Below, one piece after another: positions 17,857 through 28,067 of a stretch of DNA of 64,000 bases. Origin of the DNA: Paenibacillus sp. J23TS9 (GTDB taxonomy: Bacteria > Bacillota > Bacilli > Paenibacillales > Paenibacillaceae); NCBI RefSeq assembly GCF_018403225.1, contig NZ_BOSG01000004.1, forward strand, positions 124,001 to 188,000, read 5' to 3'. The first letter of the stretch is position 1. Every line of letters begins with the position of its first letter. The translations under genes and the position numbers were made by a program. The notes under the pieces are model-generated. The model saw nothing but the letters and a program-made list of their open reading frames with translations, searched no databases and had not been told where the DNA came from.

Positions 17857-17885
17857 TTGACACCGTGTCATAATTATATTATAGT
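17857..17885 (+). promoter_or_regulatory. Kynureninase promoter with TetR-type operator
   Basis: A consensus -35 TTGACA (17857-17862), a 17-bp spacer and TATAGT (17880-17885). The perfect palindrome TGACACCGTGTCA (17858-17870) overlaps the -35 box, so a bound repressor would block RNA polymerase. The same palindrome recurs before the other units of this island. Confidence 0.88.
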
Positions 17886-17929
17886 GTACACATCATAAGT
17901 TTTCATTTTCCCTAGAAGAGGTGACATTA

Positions 17930-19216
17930 TTGAAAGCGATTACAAATAACTTTTCGCTTGCTTTCGCCAAACAACTGGATGCTTTGGATGAATTAGCACC
18001 GTTGCGGGATGAGTTTTATGTCCGTGAAGACATGATTTACCTGGATGGAAATTCTCTAGGCTTAATCTCAAAACGTGCTGAAAGAACGATGCTGGAACTG
18101 CTCGAATCTTGGAAAACACATCATATTGATGGCTGGACTCAAGGCGAGCGCCCTTGGTTCTATCTGCCTGAAACTCTTTCCAAACAAATGGCCGCGCTGG
18201 TCGGCGCTGATCCGGAAGAAGTTATTATTACCGGTTCTACGTCAAGTAACATTCATCAGTTAGTCTCGACATTCTATCAACCCCAAGGTAAACGCACGAA
18301 AATTATGGCGACAGAGCTCGATTTCCCTACAGATATTTATGCTTTGCAAAGCCAGCTTCGTCTAAAAGGCTTCGATCCTGATCAGCATCTGATTCGTGTC
18401 ACAAGCCGGGATGGACGTATGATCGAAGAAGATGATATTATCGCAGCCATGTCTGATGAAGTCGCTCTAATCCTGCTTCCAACCGTGTTATACCGCAGCG
18501 GTCAATTGCTGGATATGCAACGGCTAACAACCGAAGCACATGCCCGTGGCATTTTAATTGGATTCGATGGCTGTCATTCCGTTGGTTCCATTCCCCATTA
18601 TTTAAGCGATTGGGAGGTTGACTTCGCGTTATGGTGCAACTATAAGTATGTAAATGGTGGACCTGGCGGCGTAGCCTCTCTTTATGTTAACAAGAAGCAT
18701 TTTGGGCGTATTCCTGGCCTTACGGGCTGGTACAGTTCTAACAAGGATAAACAGTTTGATATGGAGCACAGCTTGACTGTTGAACAGACCGCAGGTGCTT
18801 ATCAAATTGGAACGCCGCATATTTTCAGCATCGCTCCATTGATCGGTTCATTGGAAATTTTCGAGATGACGACCATTGAACAGATTCGTCAAAAATCTCT
18901 GCATATCAGCCGGTACATGATTGATTTGATTAATCACGAGCTCCAAGGTCTCGGTTATACCATTGCGAATCCGATGGACGATGCCCGCCGTGGAGGTCAT
19001 ATCAGCTTGGAGCATGATGAGGCTATTCGAATTTGTAAAGCGCTGAAGCAAAACCAAGTCATCCCAGACTATCGCTCTCCTAACGTAGTTCGTCTAGCGC
19101 CTGTTGCTCTCTACACGACATATGAAGATGTGTGGAAAACGGTACAAATACTTAAGCTTATCATTGTAGAGAAACAATACGAAGCCTTCGATACTCAGCG
19201 TGGTGTTGTAGCCTAA
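17930..19216 (+). CDS. kynU: Kynureninase
   Basis: About 428 residues. A PLP-dependent fold-type I hydrolase that cleaves kynurenine or 3-hydroxykynurenine to (3-hydroxy)anthranilate and alanine. Visible are [14 protein letters not shown] (N-terminal substrate loop), [13 protein letters not shown] (phosphate-binding), [11 protein letters not shown] (Asp that holds the pyridine) and the Schiff-base lysine near residue 239 in [13 protein letters not shown]. The TTG at 17930 has AGAGGTGA ahead of it; a GTG nine bases earlier overlaps that site and is less likely. It stands alone on the plus strand, followed by a terminator, and shares its operator with the dioxygenase operon. Confidence 0.95.
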   Translation: MKAITNNFSLAFAKQLDALDELAPLRDEFYVREDMIYLDGNSLGLISKRAERTMLELLESWKTHHIDGWTQGERPWFYLPETLSKQMAALVGADPEEVIITGSTSSNIHQLVSTFYQPQGKRTKIMATELDFPTDIYALQSQLRLKGFDPDQHLIRVTSRDGRMIEEDDIIAAMSDEVALILLPTVLYRSGQLLDMQRLTTEAHARGILIGFDGCHSVGSIPHYLSDWEVDFALWCNYKYVNGGPGGVASLYVNKKHFGRIPGLTGWYSSNKDKQFDMEHSLTVEQTAGAYQIGTPHIFSIAPLIGSLEIFEMTTIEQIRQKSLHISRYMIDLINHELQGLGYTIANPMDDARRGGHISLEHDEAIRICKALKQNQVIPDYRSPNVVRLAPVALYTTYEDVWKTVQILKLIIVEKQYEAFDTQRGVVA

Positions 19217-19236
19217 TGGATCGCTAGCACATTGCA

Positions 19237-19277
19237 AAGCACTCTTATTCTACAGAATCGGGATAAGAGTGCTTTCC
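19237..19277 (+). terminator. Terminator of kynU
   Basis: The 12-bp stem AAGCACTCTTAT / ATAAGAGTGCTT is followed by TCCTGTGTTT. Confidence 0.8.
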
Positions 19278-19304
19278 TGTGTTTACCTGCTGTCTTAAAA
19301 GCAC

Positions 19305-19352
19305 AAAACCCCTTATACTGCGCATCCAATTTGCATGCAGCAATATAAGGGG
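19305..19352 (-). terminator. Terminator of the meta-cleavage operon
   Basis: On the minus strand CCCCTTATA...TGC pairs with GCAGTATAAGGGG and TTTTG follows. It converges with the kynU terminator. Confidence 0.8.
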
Positions 19353-19367
19353 AGCTTCGTTAACAGG

Positions 19368-20156
19368 TCACACACAACTTAACGTTACACTTCCAAGATG
19401 AGCGAATTGGGCTTGAATGGTATCTCCGGGTTTGAAGGCAATAGCCTCGGTGATGGCTCCGCTCAGCACAACATCTCCCCTGCGAAGTCCTAGTCCGCGT
19501 TCACCTAGCTTATTAACTGCCCAAGCCACAGAGACAGCAGGATCTCCTAAGACAGCAGCACCCGATCCGGTCGTTACGACCTGACTATTCTTGGTCATGA
19601 CCACACCAAGTTCGGGTAACTCCACATCGCGAACGGGGACCATCTTGCTTCCAATAACGAACTTAGCTGATGAACAATTATCAGCTACAACATCAGGGAG
19701 TGTAAATTTAAAATCCAGATAGCGACTATCAATCACTTCAATGGCAGCTGCTACATACTGCGTAGCCCTAAGAACATCTTCGCCCGTAATATCCGTGCCT
19801 TGTAAATCCTCTCCTATAAAAAAGGCAATTTCAGGCTCTGCCTTTGGATGAATGAACTGCTTATGATCCATCGGTTCCCATTCCAGTGCTAACATATCAC
19901 GGGTCAGTACACCATAGATCGCTTCGTAAACTCCCATCATTTCCTGCTTCGCCTTGCTCGTCAGCCCAAGCTTATATCCAATGGACCGGGTCCCGGCTTC
20001 AATCTTGCGCCGAATGAGGAGCGTCTGCACATCATATGCCGTGTTCAACGAAAGTTCCGGATAATTCTCCGTCAACTTCAATACCTCTTTACGTTCTTGC
20101 TCAGCATCGAGTAGGTAATTAACAATATCCTGCTGCATCGCCTGTGTTATAGCCAT
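19368..20156 (-). CDS. 4-oxalocrotonate decarboxylase (2-oxo-3-hexenedioate decarboxylase)
   Basis: 262 residues. It removes CO2 from 4-oxalocrotonate to give 2-hydroxypenta-2,4-dienoate. It belongs to the hydratase/decarboxylase superfamily. The decarboxylase branch is indicated by GYKLGLTSKAKQEMMGV, IYGVLTRDM, DSRYLDFKFTLPDVVADN and a serine-containing CSSAKFV. The paralogue at 22108 carries the hydratase pattern instead. Metal ligands are the E-x-E pair in KAEPEIAFFIGEDL. It is the last gene of the operon, three bases after the aldolase, with the start ATG overlapping the ribosome site region. The NbaG/DmpH-type step of the pathway. Confidence 0.85.
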   Translation of the reverse strand: MAITQAMQQDIVNYLLDAEQERKEVLKLTENYPELSLNTAYDVQTLLIRRKIEAGTRSIGYKLGLTSKAKQEMMGVYEAIYGVLTRDMLALEWEPMDHKQFIHPKAEPEIAFFIGEDLQGTDITGEDVLRATQYVAAAIEVIDSRYLDFKFTLPDVVADNCSSAKFVIGSKMVPVRDVELPELGVVMTKNSQVVTTGSGAAVLGDPAVSVAWAVNKLGERGLGLRRGDVVLSGAITEAIAFKPGDTIQAQFAHLGSVTLSCV

Positions 20157-20159
20157 TAT

Positions 20160-21191
20160 TTAGAGCACCTCGTTTTTGTTGGTATGTGCAAGTTCTGCCG
20201 CGACATCTAGAATCATATCTTCTTGCCCACCAATGATTCCTCTGCGTCCAAGCTCAATTAGAATGTCTCGGGAGTCAATGCCAAATCGCTTACCAGCACG
20301 CTGTGCATGCAATAGGAAGCTCGAATATACACCCGCGTAACCCATAACGAGGCTGCCTGTCAGAATTTCCTGCGGGCGCTGTAGCATCGGCCCGATAACA
20401 TGTTCCGCCAAGTCCATCATTCGATAGAGGTCAATGCCAATATCGAGACCCATCTTTTGCAGGACAGCAACTAGAACCTCTGTCTGCGTGTTACCTGCAC
20501 CCGCTCCAAGACAACGCACACTCCCATCAATACGAGTAGCGCCCTCCTCAATCGCCACAAGCGTATTTGCAACCGCTAGCGATAGGTTGTTATGCGCATG
20601 GAAACCAATCTCGATCGACAACGATTCATGCAGTGCCTTAATCCGTTCCTTCACCTGATGCGGAAGCAGAGCGCCTGCCGAATCTGTCACGTAAACTGCC
20701 TCAGCTCCATAACTCTCCATAAGTTTAGCCTGTTCCACCAGCTTTTCAACAGGGGCGGAATGCGACATCATTAAGAATCCGATCGCTTCCATCCCAAGTT
20801 CTCTGGCCATGTACAGATGCTGCGCGGATACATCAGCTTCCGTCACGTGGGTAGCCACACGAACCAGACGGGCGCCCAAAGCATGCGCCTGCTTCAGTTC
20901 ATGCACTGTTCCGATTCCCGGCAGCAACAGAACGGCAATGCGGGCCTGCTTACTCTCCTCAACCGCAGCTTCAATGAGCTTCATTTCATCCACGAGGGAT
21001 CTCCCATATTGTAAGGTAGACCCACCCAAACCATCACCGTGGCTGACCTCAATATTGTGTACACCCGCCTCGTCAAGTGCATGTACTGCACTGCGAATCT
21101 GTGATTCTGTGAATTGATGGGCAACCGCATGACTCCCATCACGTAACGATACTTCTGTAATTTGAAGGGTTTTATCACTTTTCCGAATCAT
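20160..21191 (-). CDS. 4-hydroxy-2-oxovalerate aldolase
   Basis: 343 residues. It splits 4-hydroxy-2-oxovalerate to pyruvate and acetaldehyde. The DmpG/MhpE signature is clear: [15 protein letters not shown] (metal and enolate binding), [15 protein letters not shown] loop, [14 protein letters not shown] (metal histidines) and [20 protein letters not shown]. Its start overlaps the stop of the acetaldehyde dehydrogenase gene by four bases (ATGA), consistent with the known physical aldolase-dehydrogenase complex that channels acetaldehyde. Confidence 0.95.
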   Translation of the reverse strand: MIRKSDKTLQITEVSLRDGSHAVAHQFTESQIRSAVHALDEAGVHNIEVSHGDGLGGSTLQYGRSLVDEMKLIEAAVEESKQARIAVLLLPGIGTVHELKQAHALGARLVRVATHVTEADVSAQHLYMARELGMEAIGFLMMSHSAPVEKLVEQAKLMESYGAEAVYVTDSAGALLPHQVKERIKALHESLSIEIGFHAHNNLSLAVANTLVAIEEGATRIDGSVRCLGAGAGNTQTEVLVAVLQKMGLDIGIDLYRMMDLAEHVIGPMLQRPQEILTGSLVMGYAGVYSSFLLHAQRAGKRFGIDSRDILIELGRRGIIGGQEDMILDVAAELAHTNKNEVL

Positions 21192-22093
21192 GAATAATCC
21201 ACCCCCCGCTTCCCTTTTCCCTCAAGTTCCATAAGCAGTTCTTTTGCAATATCTTCCCCCACCCGAACGGCCGCTGCTGTCATAATATCGAGATTACCGG
21301 CGTATGGCTCGAAATAATCTCCCGCACCTTCCACCTCCAGAAATACCGTGACCCGATTTCCATCGAATAAAGGCTCCTGCTTCAGCCGGTATCCCGGTAC
21401 ATAATCTTGAACTCGTTTGACCATCGCATGTATAGCTTCATGAATAAGAGTTTCATTCATATGCTCCACTTCACAATAGACGGTATCTCGCATCATAAAC
21501 GGTGGATCAGCAGGATTCAGGACGATCAACGCTTTGCCGCGTTCTGCCCCGCCTACCTCTTCGATTCCCCTACGTGTCGTTATGGTAAACTCATCAATAT
21601 TTGCACGGGTCCCTGGTCCTGCACTCTTACTTGAAATCGTAGCCACAATTTCGGCGTAGCTCACATTTGCAATCTCATTGACCGCATGAACTATGGGAAT
21701 GGTCGCTTGTCCTCCGCAGGTAATCATGTTTACATTTCTTGCGTTCATATGCTGCCCCATATTAACCGCCGGGGATAGAAAAGGTCCAACCGCAGCCGGA
21801 GTTAGGTCAATGACCATTTTCCCCATCTTCTGCAGCACTTCATTATGCTTCAGATGTGCTTTAGCTGATGTCGCGTCAAATACAATGTCCGCTAAATCCG
21901 GATGTTCCTCAAGTCCTTGAATTCCATTTGAAAATATTACGTAACCGCGCTGCCGAGCACGTTCCAGGCCTTCCGAGCCGGGATCGATCCCTACCATAGC
22001 CGTCATCTGTAGCCATTCGCTGCGTTCGAGCTTATACATTAAATCTGTTCCAATGTTACCGGACCCGATAATAGCCGCCTTCATCTTCCCCAT
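21188..22093 (-). CDS. Acetaldehyde dehydrogenase (acylating)
   Basis: 301 residues. It converts acetaldehyde, NAD+ and CoA to acetyl-CoA. The N-terminal Rossmann motif is [15 protein letters not shown], the catalytic cysteine lies in [17 protein letters not shown], and the DmpF dimerisation/aldolase-contact region follows. AGGAGGAGAA precedes the ATG. It is the partner of the aldolase encoded next. Confidence 0.95.
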   Translation of the reverse strand: MGKMKAAIIGSGNIGTDLMYKLERSEWLQMTAMVGIDPGSEGLERARQRGYVIFSNGIQGLEEHPDLADIVFDATSAKAHLKHNEVLQKMGKMVIDLTPAAVGPFLSPAVNMGQHMNARNVNMITCGGQATIPIVHAVNEIANVSYAEIVATISSKSAGPGTRANIDEFTITTRRGIEEVGGAERGKALIVLNPADPPFMMRDTVYCEVEHMNETLIHEAIHAMVKRVQDYVPGYRLKQEPLFDGNRVTVFLEVEGAGDYFEPYAGNLDIMTAAAVRVGEDIAKELLMELEGKGKRGVDYS

Positions 22094-22107
22094 CGTGGAT
22101 TCTCCTC

Positions 22108-22887
22108 CTATTCAAAAGCGACAGATACATTACCAAGCTGCCCGAACCGCGCCTCAATATAATCACCCTTGTACACATTGACTGCTCCGGATAAAGCACC
22201 AGGCAGTATAATCTCACCTGCCTTTAGCGTAATATTAAAGTCGCTGAGCTTATTCGCAAGCCAGGCAATCGCATGAGCGGGATGTCCAAGCGCAGCTGCT
22301 CCCGCGCCAGTAGCGATGAGTTCGCCATTCTTTAGAAGGACCATTCCGAGCGCCCGTAGATCGATATGATCAATCGGTGTTTTTTGTTGTCCAACAACAA
22401 CTCGGGCAGACGAGCCATTATCCGCTACAGTATCAACAAGTTTAATTTTCCAATCTGCAATGCGGCTATCAATAATTTCCAATGTCGGAACAACATATTT
22501 CGTTGCAAGCAGCACATCAAGAAAAGTCACATCCGGTCCGCTAATATCCCGTTCCAAAATAAATCCGATTTCCGCTTCAATTCGCGGGGATATCATATTA
22601 CTCACATGAACAACACTCTGATCTGCAACCTCCATGTCATCGAGTAAATGTCCATAATCAGGTTCATTCACATTTAACATCGTTTGCATGGCTTTACTCG
22701 TCAGACCAACTTTCTTGCCAATAATATGACGTCCAGCCTCGAGTCTTTCTTGTACGACCTGCAATTGAATGTGATACGCATCCGTCACTGTCAGATCCGG
22801 GTAGCGCTCCGTTAACGGTAGTATCGCAACCTGCGATGATTCCGCAGCCATTAACTCGAATGCAAGCTTATTTCTGATTGAATCCAT
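22108..22887 (-). CDS. 2-oxopent-4-enoate hydratase (2-keto-4-pentenoate hydratase)
   Basis: 259 residues. It adds water to 2-hydroxypenta-2,4-dienoate to give 4-hydroxy-2-oxovalerate. The hydratase branch is indicated by [33 protein letters not shown], and [18 protein letters not shown], where the decarboxylase paralogue has YLDFKFTLPDV. It overlaps functionally with the decarboxylase at 19368; in other organisms the two form a complex. Ribosome site weak (AGAGGC). Confidence 0.85.
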   Translation of the reverse strand: MDSIRNKLAFELMAAESSQVAILPLTERYPDLTVTDAYHIQLQVVQERLEAGRHIIGKKVGLTSKAMQTMLNVNEPDYGHLLDDMEVADQSVVHVSNMISPRIEAEIGFILERDISGPDVTFLDVLLATKYVVPTLEIIDSRIADWKIKLVDTVADNGSSARVVVGQQKTPIDHIDLRALGMVLLKNGELIATGAGAAALGHPAHAIAWLANKLSDFNITLKAGEIILPGALSGAVNVYKGDYIEARFGQLGNVSVAFE

Positions 22888-22951
22888 GATGAATCGGCCT
22901 CTTTTCTACTAAAAGTAAATGAGATGGTGACGGGAGCGTCACCACCATCTT

Positions 22952-24421
22952 TTATAACTTCATCGTGATCGATTTAGCTTCTGTATAGAAATCGAAGCTG
23001 TGACGGCCGCCCTCACGACCAATTCCACTAGCTTTGGATCCACCAAATGGTGTGCGTAAGTCGCGGAAATACCAACAATTAATCCAGAACAGTCCGGAAT
23101 TCACTTGTGCAGCCACTCGGTGTGCTCTCCGTAGATCATTGGTCCACACAACACCTGCAAGCCCGTAAATCGAATCGTTAGCTATGCGGATGGCTTCCTC
23201 TTCTGTTTTAAAAGGAATCACCACGAGTACAGGACCAAAAATTTCTTCCTGTGCCACTCGCATCTGATTATCGACATCATAGAGAACGGTTGGCTTATAG
23301 AAGTTACCTTCCCCAAGCCCCTTTACTCTCTCACCACCGCAGCCAAGTTTCGCACCTTCAGCAAGACCAATGTCCACATAGCTGTGAACGGATTCCAAAT
23401 GCGATTTGGATACGAGCGCTCCCATCTCTGTCTCATCATCAAGCGGAAGGCCTACTTTAATCTGATTCACAGCCGTAATCAATTTCCCCAAAAATTCCTC
23501 GTATACGCTTTCATGAATCAGCATCCGCGAGCCTGCCAAGCAGATTTGCCCTTGATTACGATAAATCGCATCAATCGATCCTTGAAGGGCTTCATCCAAA
23601 TCTGCATCTTCAAAAATAATGTTGGCAGATTTGCCGCCCAGCTCCAGCGACACCGGAATCAGAGATTCAGAGGCATTCCGCATCACCGTCTTACCCGTCC
23701 CCGATTCACCCACAAACGAAATACGGCGCACATACGGATGGGATGCCATCACGGTGCCTACACTGTTTCCGGGTCCCGCAATAATGTTGAGAACACCTGG
23801 TGGCAGCCCCGCTTCGTTAGCGATTTCCCCAAGGACGAACGCACTTAGCGGTGTATATGATGCAGGCTTCACAACCACTGTATTTCCTGCAGCCAAAGCC
23901 GCTGATACTTTCCATGTCATCTGCATAAAGGGAAGGTTCCATGGAATAATGATGCTGGTCACGCCTGCTGGAGCGTATTTCGTATAGGACATCATCCCTT
24001 GTTTCTCATAGCTCTCGGCATGATGGTAGAGTGCCATCTCAGCAAAGAAGCGCATGTTTGACGCTGCCCTTGGAATATCAAATCCCCGGCTTTCTTTAAT
24101 CGGCTTACCGACATCAAGTGTTTCGAGCACAGCTATTTCATCTAGACGAAGCATGATGAGATGGCTCATACGGCATAGAATCTCCGCCCTCTTTTCTACA
24201 GTCATGTTGCTCCAGACGCCGCTATTAAATGTACGCTGCGCTACCTCGATCGCCCTTATCGTATCTGCTTCATTAGCCATCGCAACGGAAGCCAGCTTCT
24301 TGTTTGTTGCGGGATTCATCGTGTCAAACGTCGCTTGCGAGACCGAATCTACGAATTCACCCCCAATAAACAGCTTCGCATCTTTCACGTCCATAGGGCT
24401 CGTTGTCATCTCTGGATTCAC
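22952..24421 (-). CDS. 2-aminomuconate semialdehyde dehydrogenase (ALDH family)
   Basis: 489 residues from a GTG with AGGAGGG upstream, overlapping the deaminase gene end. NAD-dependent aldehyde dehydrogenase: general-base Glu in SLELGGKSANIIFEDAD, catalytic cysteine in NQGQICLAGSR, EEIFGPVLVVIPF near the C-terminus. Its place between the deaminase and the hydratase, next to the dioxygenase, fits oxidation of 2-aminomuconate 6-semialdehyde to 2-aminomuconate (AmnC/NbaE-type). A 2-hydroxymuconate semialdehyde role is possible from sequence alone. Confidence 0.88.
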   Translation of the reverse strand: MNPEMTTSPMDVKDAKLFIGGEFVDSVSQATFDTMNPATNKKLASVAMANEADTIRAIEVAQRTFNSGVWSNMTVEKRAEILCRMSHLIMLRLDEIAVLETLDVGKPIKESRGFDIPRAASNMRFFAEMALYHHAESYEKQGMMSYTKYAPAGVTSIIIPWNLPFMQMTWKVSAALAAGNTVVVKPASYTPLSAFVLGEIANEAGLPPGVLNIIAGPGNSVGTVMASHPYVRRISFVGESGTGKTVMRNASESLIPVSLELGGKSANIIFEDADLDEALQGSIDAIYRNQGQICLAGSRMLIHESVYEEFLGKLITAVNQIKVGLPLDDETEMGALVSKSHLESVHSYVDIGLAEGAKLGCGGERVKGLGEGNFYKPTVLYDVDNQMRVAQEEIFGPVLVVIPFKTEEEAIRIANDSIYGLAGVVWTNDLRRAHRVAAQVNSGLFWINCWYFRDLRTPFGGSKASGIGREGGRHSFDFYTEAKSITMKL

Positions 24422-24432
24422 CTGCAGCCCTC

Positions 24433-24915
24433 CTAGTCTTCAAATTCGAGAATCATCTCAATTTCAATGGCTGTGTTGTTCGGCAGTTGAGCCATACCAA
24501 CCGCAGATCGTCCATGTTTCCCTTTATCCCCAAATACGGCTACCAACAGATCTGACGCTCCATTCATCACCTTCGGCTGCTGTGTGAAGTCTTCCGTGCT
24601 ATTTACAAAACCAAGGATCTTGACGATGCGCTTCACCTTACCGAGTTCCCCAAGCTCTGCTTTTACAACCTTGAGCAGATTGATCATAGACTGCCGGGCG
24701 GCCTGATAGCCTTCTTCAACGCTTAAATCCCGGCCTAATTTGCCGTGATATTCGTCTACACCCTGACCTGCTGTGAACAATAGGTTTCCCGTTCGGACAC
24801 AGGTCACATAGTTACCGACCAACGGCCTTACTTGCCCCAGTTCAATACCTAAACTTATCATTTGTGCTTCAGGCGTACTCAGTGCTTCCGATCTATTTAT
24901 CGCTTGATTATCCAT
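24433..24915 (-). CDS. RidA-family 2-aminomuconate deaminase
   Basis: 160 residues. The RidA fold is visible with FTAGQGVDEYHGKLGRDLS, the middle LLKVVKAELGELGKVKRIVK, and the conserved arginine in KHGRSAVGMAQLPNNTAIEI. In the 2-nitrobenzoate and tryptophan meta pathways a RidA member (NbaF/AmnD type) releases ammonia from 2-aminomuconate to give 4-oxalocrotonate. Gene order here argues for this job rather than general enamine detoxification. It lies 12 bp after the dioxygenase. Confidence 0.85.
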   Translation of the reverse strand: MDNQAINRSEALSTPEAQMISLGIELGQVRPLVGNYVTCVRTGNLLFTAGQGVDEYHGKLGRDLSVEEGYQAARQSMINLLKVVKAELGELGKVKRIVKILGFVNSTEDFTQQPKVMNGASDLLVAVFGDKGKHGRSAVGMAQLPNNTAIEIEMILEFED

Positions 24916-24927
24916 GTACCCACCTTC

Positions 24928-25473
24928 TTATTCAGGTTTCCATTCCTTTACCTCTTCGGGCATTACATGACCACAAGATTTACATGTCCGCACCTCAGGG
25001 TCTGAATTAAAACTGAGTATAGCTCCCTTTACCTGAGTTTCGATATCAGTCAACTGAACTCGTACACGATGCATTTCCTTATTACAGTGATCACAGAACC
25101 AGACGAAATCCTCCAGTTCTCCCAGATCACGTTTGCGCTCAATCACGATCCCGAATGTGTCTGCCACACGGTGTGGTGAATGCGGTACCATAGCTGGCAG
25201 CATGAAGACTTCGCCCTCGTTTACAGCCACCACCTTACGTTCTCCTTCTTCCGTGATGCATTCCACATAACATGAGCCTTTAACCTGATAGAAGAATTCA
25301 TCTGAAGGGTCCACATGAAAGTCTCTGCGGCGGTTAGGTCCTCCAAGTACCATGGCTATAAACTCGGAATCTTCCCAAATAACCTTGTTGTTAACGGGAG
25401 GCTTCAAATACTCCTGATTATCCTCAATCCATTTCAATAAATTAAACGCTGCCAATGATTTCGCTAAAGCCAT
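24928..25473 (-). CDS. 3-hydroxyanthranilate 3,4-dioxygenase
   Basis: 181 residues. An iron cupin that opens the ring of 3-hydroxyanthranilate to 2-amino-3-carboxymuconate semialdehyde. Visible are the ring-binding RRRDFHVDPSDEFFYQVKG (His and Glu iron ligands), MLPAMVPHSPHRV (third ligand His), and the C-terminal rubredoxin-like pairs CDHC and CKSC that bind a second metal in bacterial enzymes (NbaC-type). It is the first gene of the seven-gene operon, directly after two operator sites. Confidence 0.95.
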   Translation of the reverse strand: MALAKSLAAFNLLKWIEDNQEYLKPPVNNKVIWEDSEFIAMVLGGPNRRRDFHVDPSDEFFYQVKGSCYVECITEEGERKVVAVNEGEVFMLPAMVPHSPHRVADTFGIVIERKRDLGELEDFVWFCDHCNKEMHRVRVQLTDIETQVKGAILSFNSDPEVRTCKSCGHVMPEEVKEWKPE

Positions 25474-25529
25474 GTGTAGCCCTCACTCTCAGTTTGGATT
25501 TAATTTTGAAAATACTGGATGTTAACCAC

Positions 25530-25558
25530 ACTATAAGATAATGTCGACATGGTGTCAA
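25530..25558 (-). promoter_or_regulatory. Promoter and operator of the dioxygenase operon
   Basis: On the minus strand: TTGACA (25558-25553), 17-bp spacer, TATAGT (25535-25530), the same architecture as the kynU promoter. The operator copy TGACACCATGTCG (25545-25557 on this strand) overlaps the -35. Confidence 0.88.
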
Positions 25559-25567
25559 TATTAATAT

Positions 25568-25580
25568 TGACTCAATGTCA
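25568..25580 (-). promoter_or_regulatory. Second, weaker operator of the dioxygenase operon
   Basis: TGACATTGAGTCA on the minus strand, an imperfect version of the palindrome with its centre 23 bp from the first operator. It lies upstream of the -35. Confidence 0.55.
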
Positions 25581-25697
25581 TATTCATTTACGAATCTTCA
25601 GATCCCTTGTCCCGACTGTTTTTTTATTATTTTCCATGTTGAAAAAGATGACTCCTGATGTATTCAGGAGTCATCCCTATGCTGTGCAATAGGATGT

Positions 25698-27800
25698 CTA
25701 AATGGTACTAATCATGATTGTCTTTTGCTCTTGATTCCACGTCGATTTATATCCGGTTGCACTTTCAATAAATTGCAAAGGAATGTAAATATGTCCGTCC
25801 ATGTTCACGGGCACGACTTTCATTTCCTTCTTATCCCCATTCACAAAAGCCTCTTTATTCCCTACATGAAGCTGAATGGTTGAACCATCCTTTTTAGCTG
25901 TGACCATTTGCATGGAAGCATCCCATCTAAAGGTATACCCCAGGTTCTCAAAAATGCTGCGAATCGGCACAAGAGTCGCTCCATCTTTGATAAACGGCTG
26001 TGAATCTAAGGTAACTTTGGCCTTGCTATCCAATTGGAGACCTGCTTTAGGCATTGTAGTGACTGGATCTCCAAGTAATGACGTCGACAGCACATACATG
26101 CCATGACCGGAGAATACCCAGACGAGATTACGATCCCACTCCACGAAAGTACCATGCACGGGATCAGATTGATCGCTCATGTACTTGCTTCCGTCTTCAC
26201 CTGTTACTTCACCAGACATTTTCGGTACAAAATAACCGGCAATCGTCGGATTGCTGGAATCTTTCAGATCAAAAATTTGTACGCCAGCATTATAAAATGA
26301 ATACGGCATATATTGTTGGCTAGGTATGCCCGGCTGAATGGCGGCATAACCTGAGCGTTTAGGTCCGAAGCTACCCCGGCGCTGACAATAGTCCGTAAAC
26401 GGCGCATCTTTTGGTGGAGTTGGACGCGGCATCACGTTAGCAATTTTCGGGTTTAATGGATCACGTACATCAATGGCATAGATCTCTTTGTATGGTTCAT
26501 GGCAATCATCACTGAGTGGGTATCCGCTGAAGTACACCATGCCTGTCGTATCGATTTTGGAAACGTCAATATTATCGCCTTCTGTACCAGTGAAGGCCAT
26601 TGGCATATCCAAATGAGCTACAGTTTTCATATTCGCCGGATCGGTAATATCCACGATGTAGAATCCTAAGCCTCCCATGGCTGCATAACCATACTTCCCG
26701 CCTTGCTCAACCGTTTTAGGAATAAACAATGGCATTCTTGATCCCATCCAGCTCGTTTTGTTACCCGCACGCGGATTTTTGTTATAATCTGCTTCTTCGC
26801 CTTTACGCTGCCCTGGTACAGACCAGGTGGAAAGTTTCTTCGGATTGCTCGGATCGGAAATGTCATAAGCTAACTGTGCACCTGAATAGAGGTATGTCTT
26901 GTACTCCGTGTTGCTGTAGGTATCATCTGGAGCCCCCGCAACAAACAGGTATTTGTCCCCCGAGTATACCGGAATGTCCTGACAGCCTGAGCCCTGCTGT
27001 ACCGTCCCTTTGGTATACACGCTACCATCCAACGGTGTCTCCGAGAGTACCTTCCAGTCAGACCAGTTCGGTCCATTCACCTCATAAATACGGAATCCAC
27101 GCAGCATTTGGAAATCACGAATGGCCTTCACTTCATCCGCATTCTCATATTTGTTGGTGATTTTACCGTACCGGGGAACTTCATAGCACTGAACGGCAAT
27201 ATTCTTATCTAATGTTTTGTTATATTTCACGTTAAAAGGTCCAAATTGATGTTCAACCTTACTATCGAACCACTTGGTCTTAATAAGCTTGGCATTCTTA
27301 GGATCTGTAATATCAAACAGATTGTATTGGTTGGTCTCATAGTCATAGAGATATCGGCGTCCGTCCAAATCAAAGGAGGTCTGCCAGCTGTGTCCATATC
27401 CTGCAACATACGGGTAGAATGCTTCAACCTTCATGTTCTTGATATATTGATTTTGGTCTAGATAAGGTAAGCTTCCATTAAAAGGCTGCGGCCCTTCGTT
27501 GTCTGGCATTTGCTTGGGATGAGTGAATATACCTGTTTTCACATCATATCCCCAGGTATCTGCAGCAGGTTCAGCAGGCTCCCCGGGCAGCAGCTTTTTA
27601 GTATTCTCTTTCTCATAAGGCTGGGCCGCTTCTGGCGCATTTAGGTTAGCTCCTGTACGCGGTGCAACAAAAGTGCCTGAGTCCGTTGTTTCCGCTGCAG
27701 CCATAACCGGAATTGTTGGTACCAACATCGTACCGACTGCTATCGCTACCGAAACGGTAGCTACATGATTTAAGAAGCGCTGCATTAACGTTTTTCTCAT
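25698..27800 (-). CDS. Secreted LVIVD-repeat protein with copper-amine-oxidase-N domain
   Basis: About 700 residues. The N-terminal signal peptide ends VPTIPVMAAA. The body contains LVIVD-type beta-propeller repeats, each with a D-x-x-D-P core: LFDITDPKNAKLI, YDISDPSNPKKL, YIVDITDPANMKTV, AIDVRDPLNPKIA, IFDLKDSSNPTIAG. The C-terminal 100 residues are a stalk/copper-amine-oxidase N-terminal-like domain (GATLVPIRSIFENLGYTFRW, IYIPLQFIESATGY). The ATG has GGAGG nine bases upstream. It is single, has its own operator, and so belongs to the catabolic regulon, though its task is unknown: ligand capture or an extracellular enzymatic step are possible. Confidence 0.85.
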   Translation of the reverse strand: MRKTLMQRFLNHVATVSVAIAVGTMLVPTIPVMAAAETTDSGTFVAPRTGANLNAPEAAQPYEKENTKKLLPGEPAEPAADTWGYDVKTGIFTHPKQMPDNEGPQPFNGSLPYLDQNQYIKNMKVEAFYPYVAGYGHSWQTSFDLDGRRYLYDYETNQYNLFDITDPKNAKLIKTKWFDSKVEHQFGPFNVKYNKTLDKNIAVQCYEVPRYGKITNKYENADEVKAIRDFQMLRGFRIYEVNGPNWSDWKVLSETPLDGSVYTKGTVQQGSGCQDIPVYSGDKYLFVAGAPDDTYSNTEYKTYLYSGAQLAYDISDPSNPKKLSTWSVPGQRKGEEADYNKNPRAGNKTSWMGSRMPLFIPKTVEQGGKYGYAAMGGLGFYIVDITDPANMKTVAHLDMPMAFTGTEGDNIDVSKIDTTGMVYFSGYPLSDDCHEPYKEIYAIDVRDPLNPKIANVMPRPTPPKDAPFTDYCQRRGSFGPKRSGYAAIQPGIPSQQYMPYSFYNAGVQIFDLKDSSNPTIAGYFVPKMSGEVTGEDGSKYMSDQSDPVHGTFVEWDRNLVWVFSGHGMYVLSTSLLGDPVTTMPKAGLQLDSKAKVTLDSQPFIKDGATLVPIRSIFENLGYTFRWDASMQMVTAKKDGSTIQLHVGNKEAFVNGDKKEMKVVPVNMDGHIYIPLQFIESATGYKSTWNQEQKTIMISTI

Positions 27801-27943
27801 GAATATATTCCTCCTGAGTCTATTCATTTTTCACGGAAATGCTTACCAAAAAATGAGCTACCTTCTGTGTAAATCAATATACCCCCCTCTTCAATAAATA
27901 CATCCTGCAGATTAAACAGCCCTACTCCCCTAACAATTAAATA

Positions 27944-27956
27944 TGACACGGTGTCG
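27944..27956 (-). promoter_or_regulatory. TetR-type operator before the LVIVD gene
   Basis: CGACACCGTGTCA on the minus strand, one base from the perfect palindrome. It lies 144 bp upstream of the LVIVD start. A clear -10 could not be identified. Confidence 0.75.
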
Positions 27957-27967
27957 AAATATAGCCA

Positions 27968-28055
27968 TAAAAAGGCACACGTGCATACTCCCACCGGTGT
28001 TTTAACGCATATTTTTCTTAAACACCTTTACCTGCGAGTATGCACATGTTTGCAG
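27968..28055 (-). terminator. Terminator of the ABC transporter operon
   Basis: A long imperfect hairpin. GTGCATACTC pairs with GAGTATGCAC, and an inner stem pairs GGTGTTTAA with TTAAAACACC. GCCTTTTTA follows on the minus strand. Confidence 0.7.
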
Positions 28056-28067
28056 AAACGGAATGAA

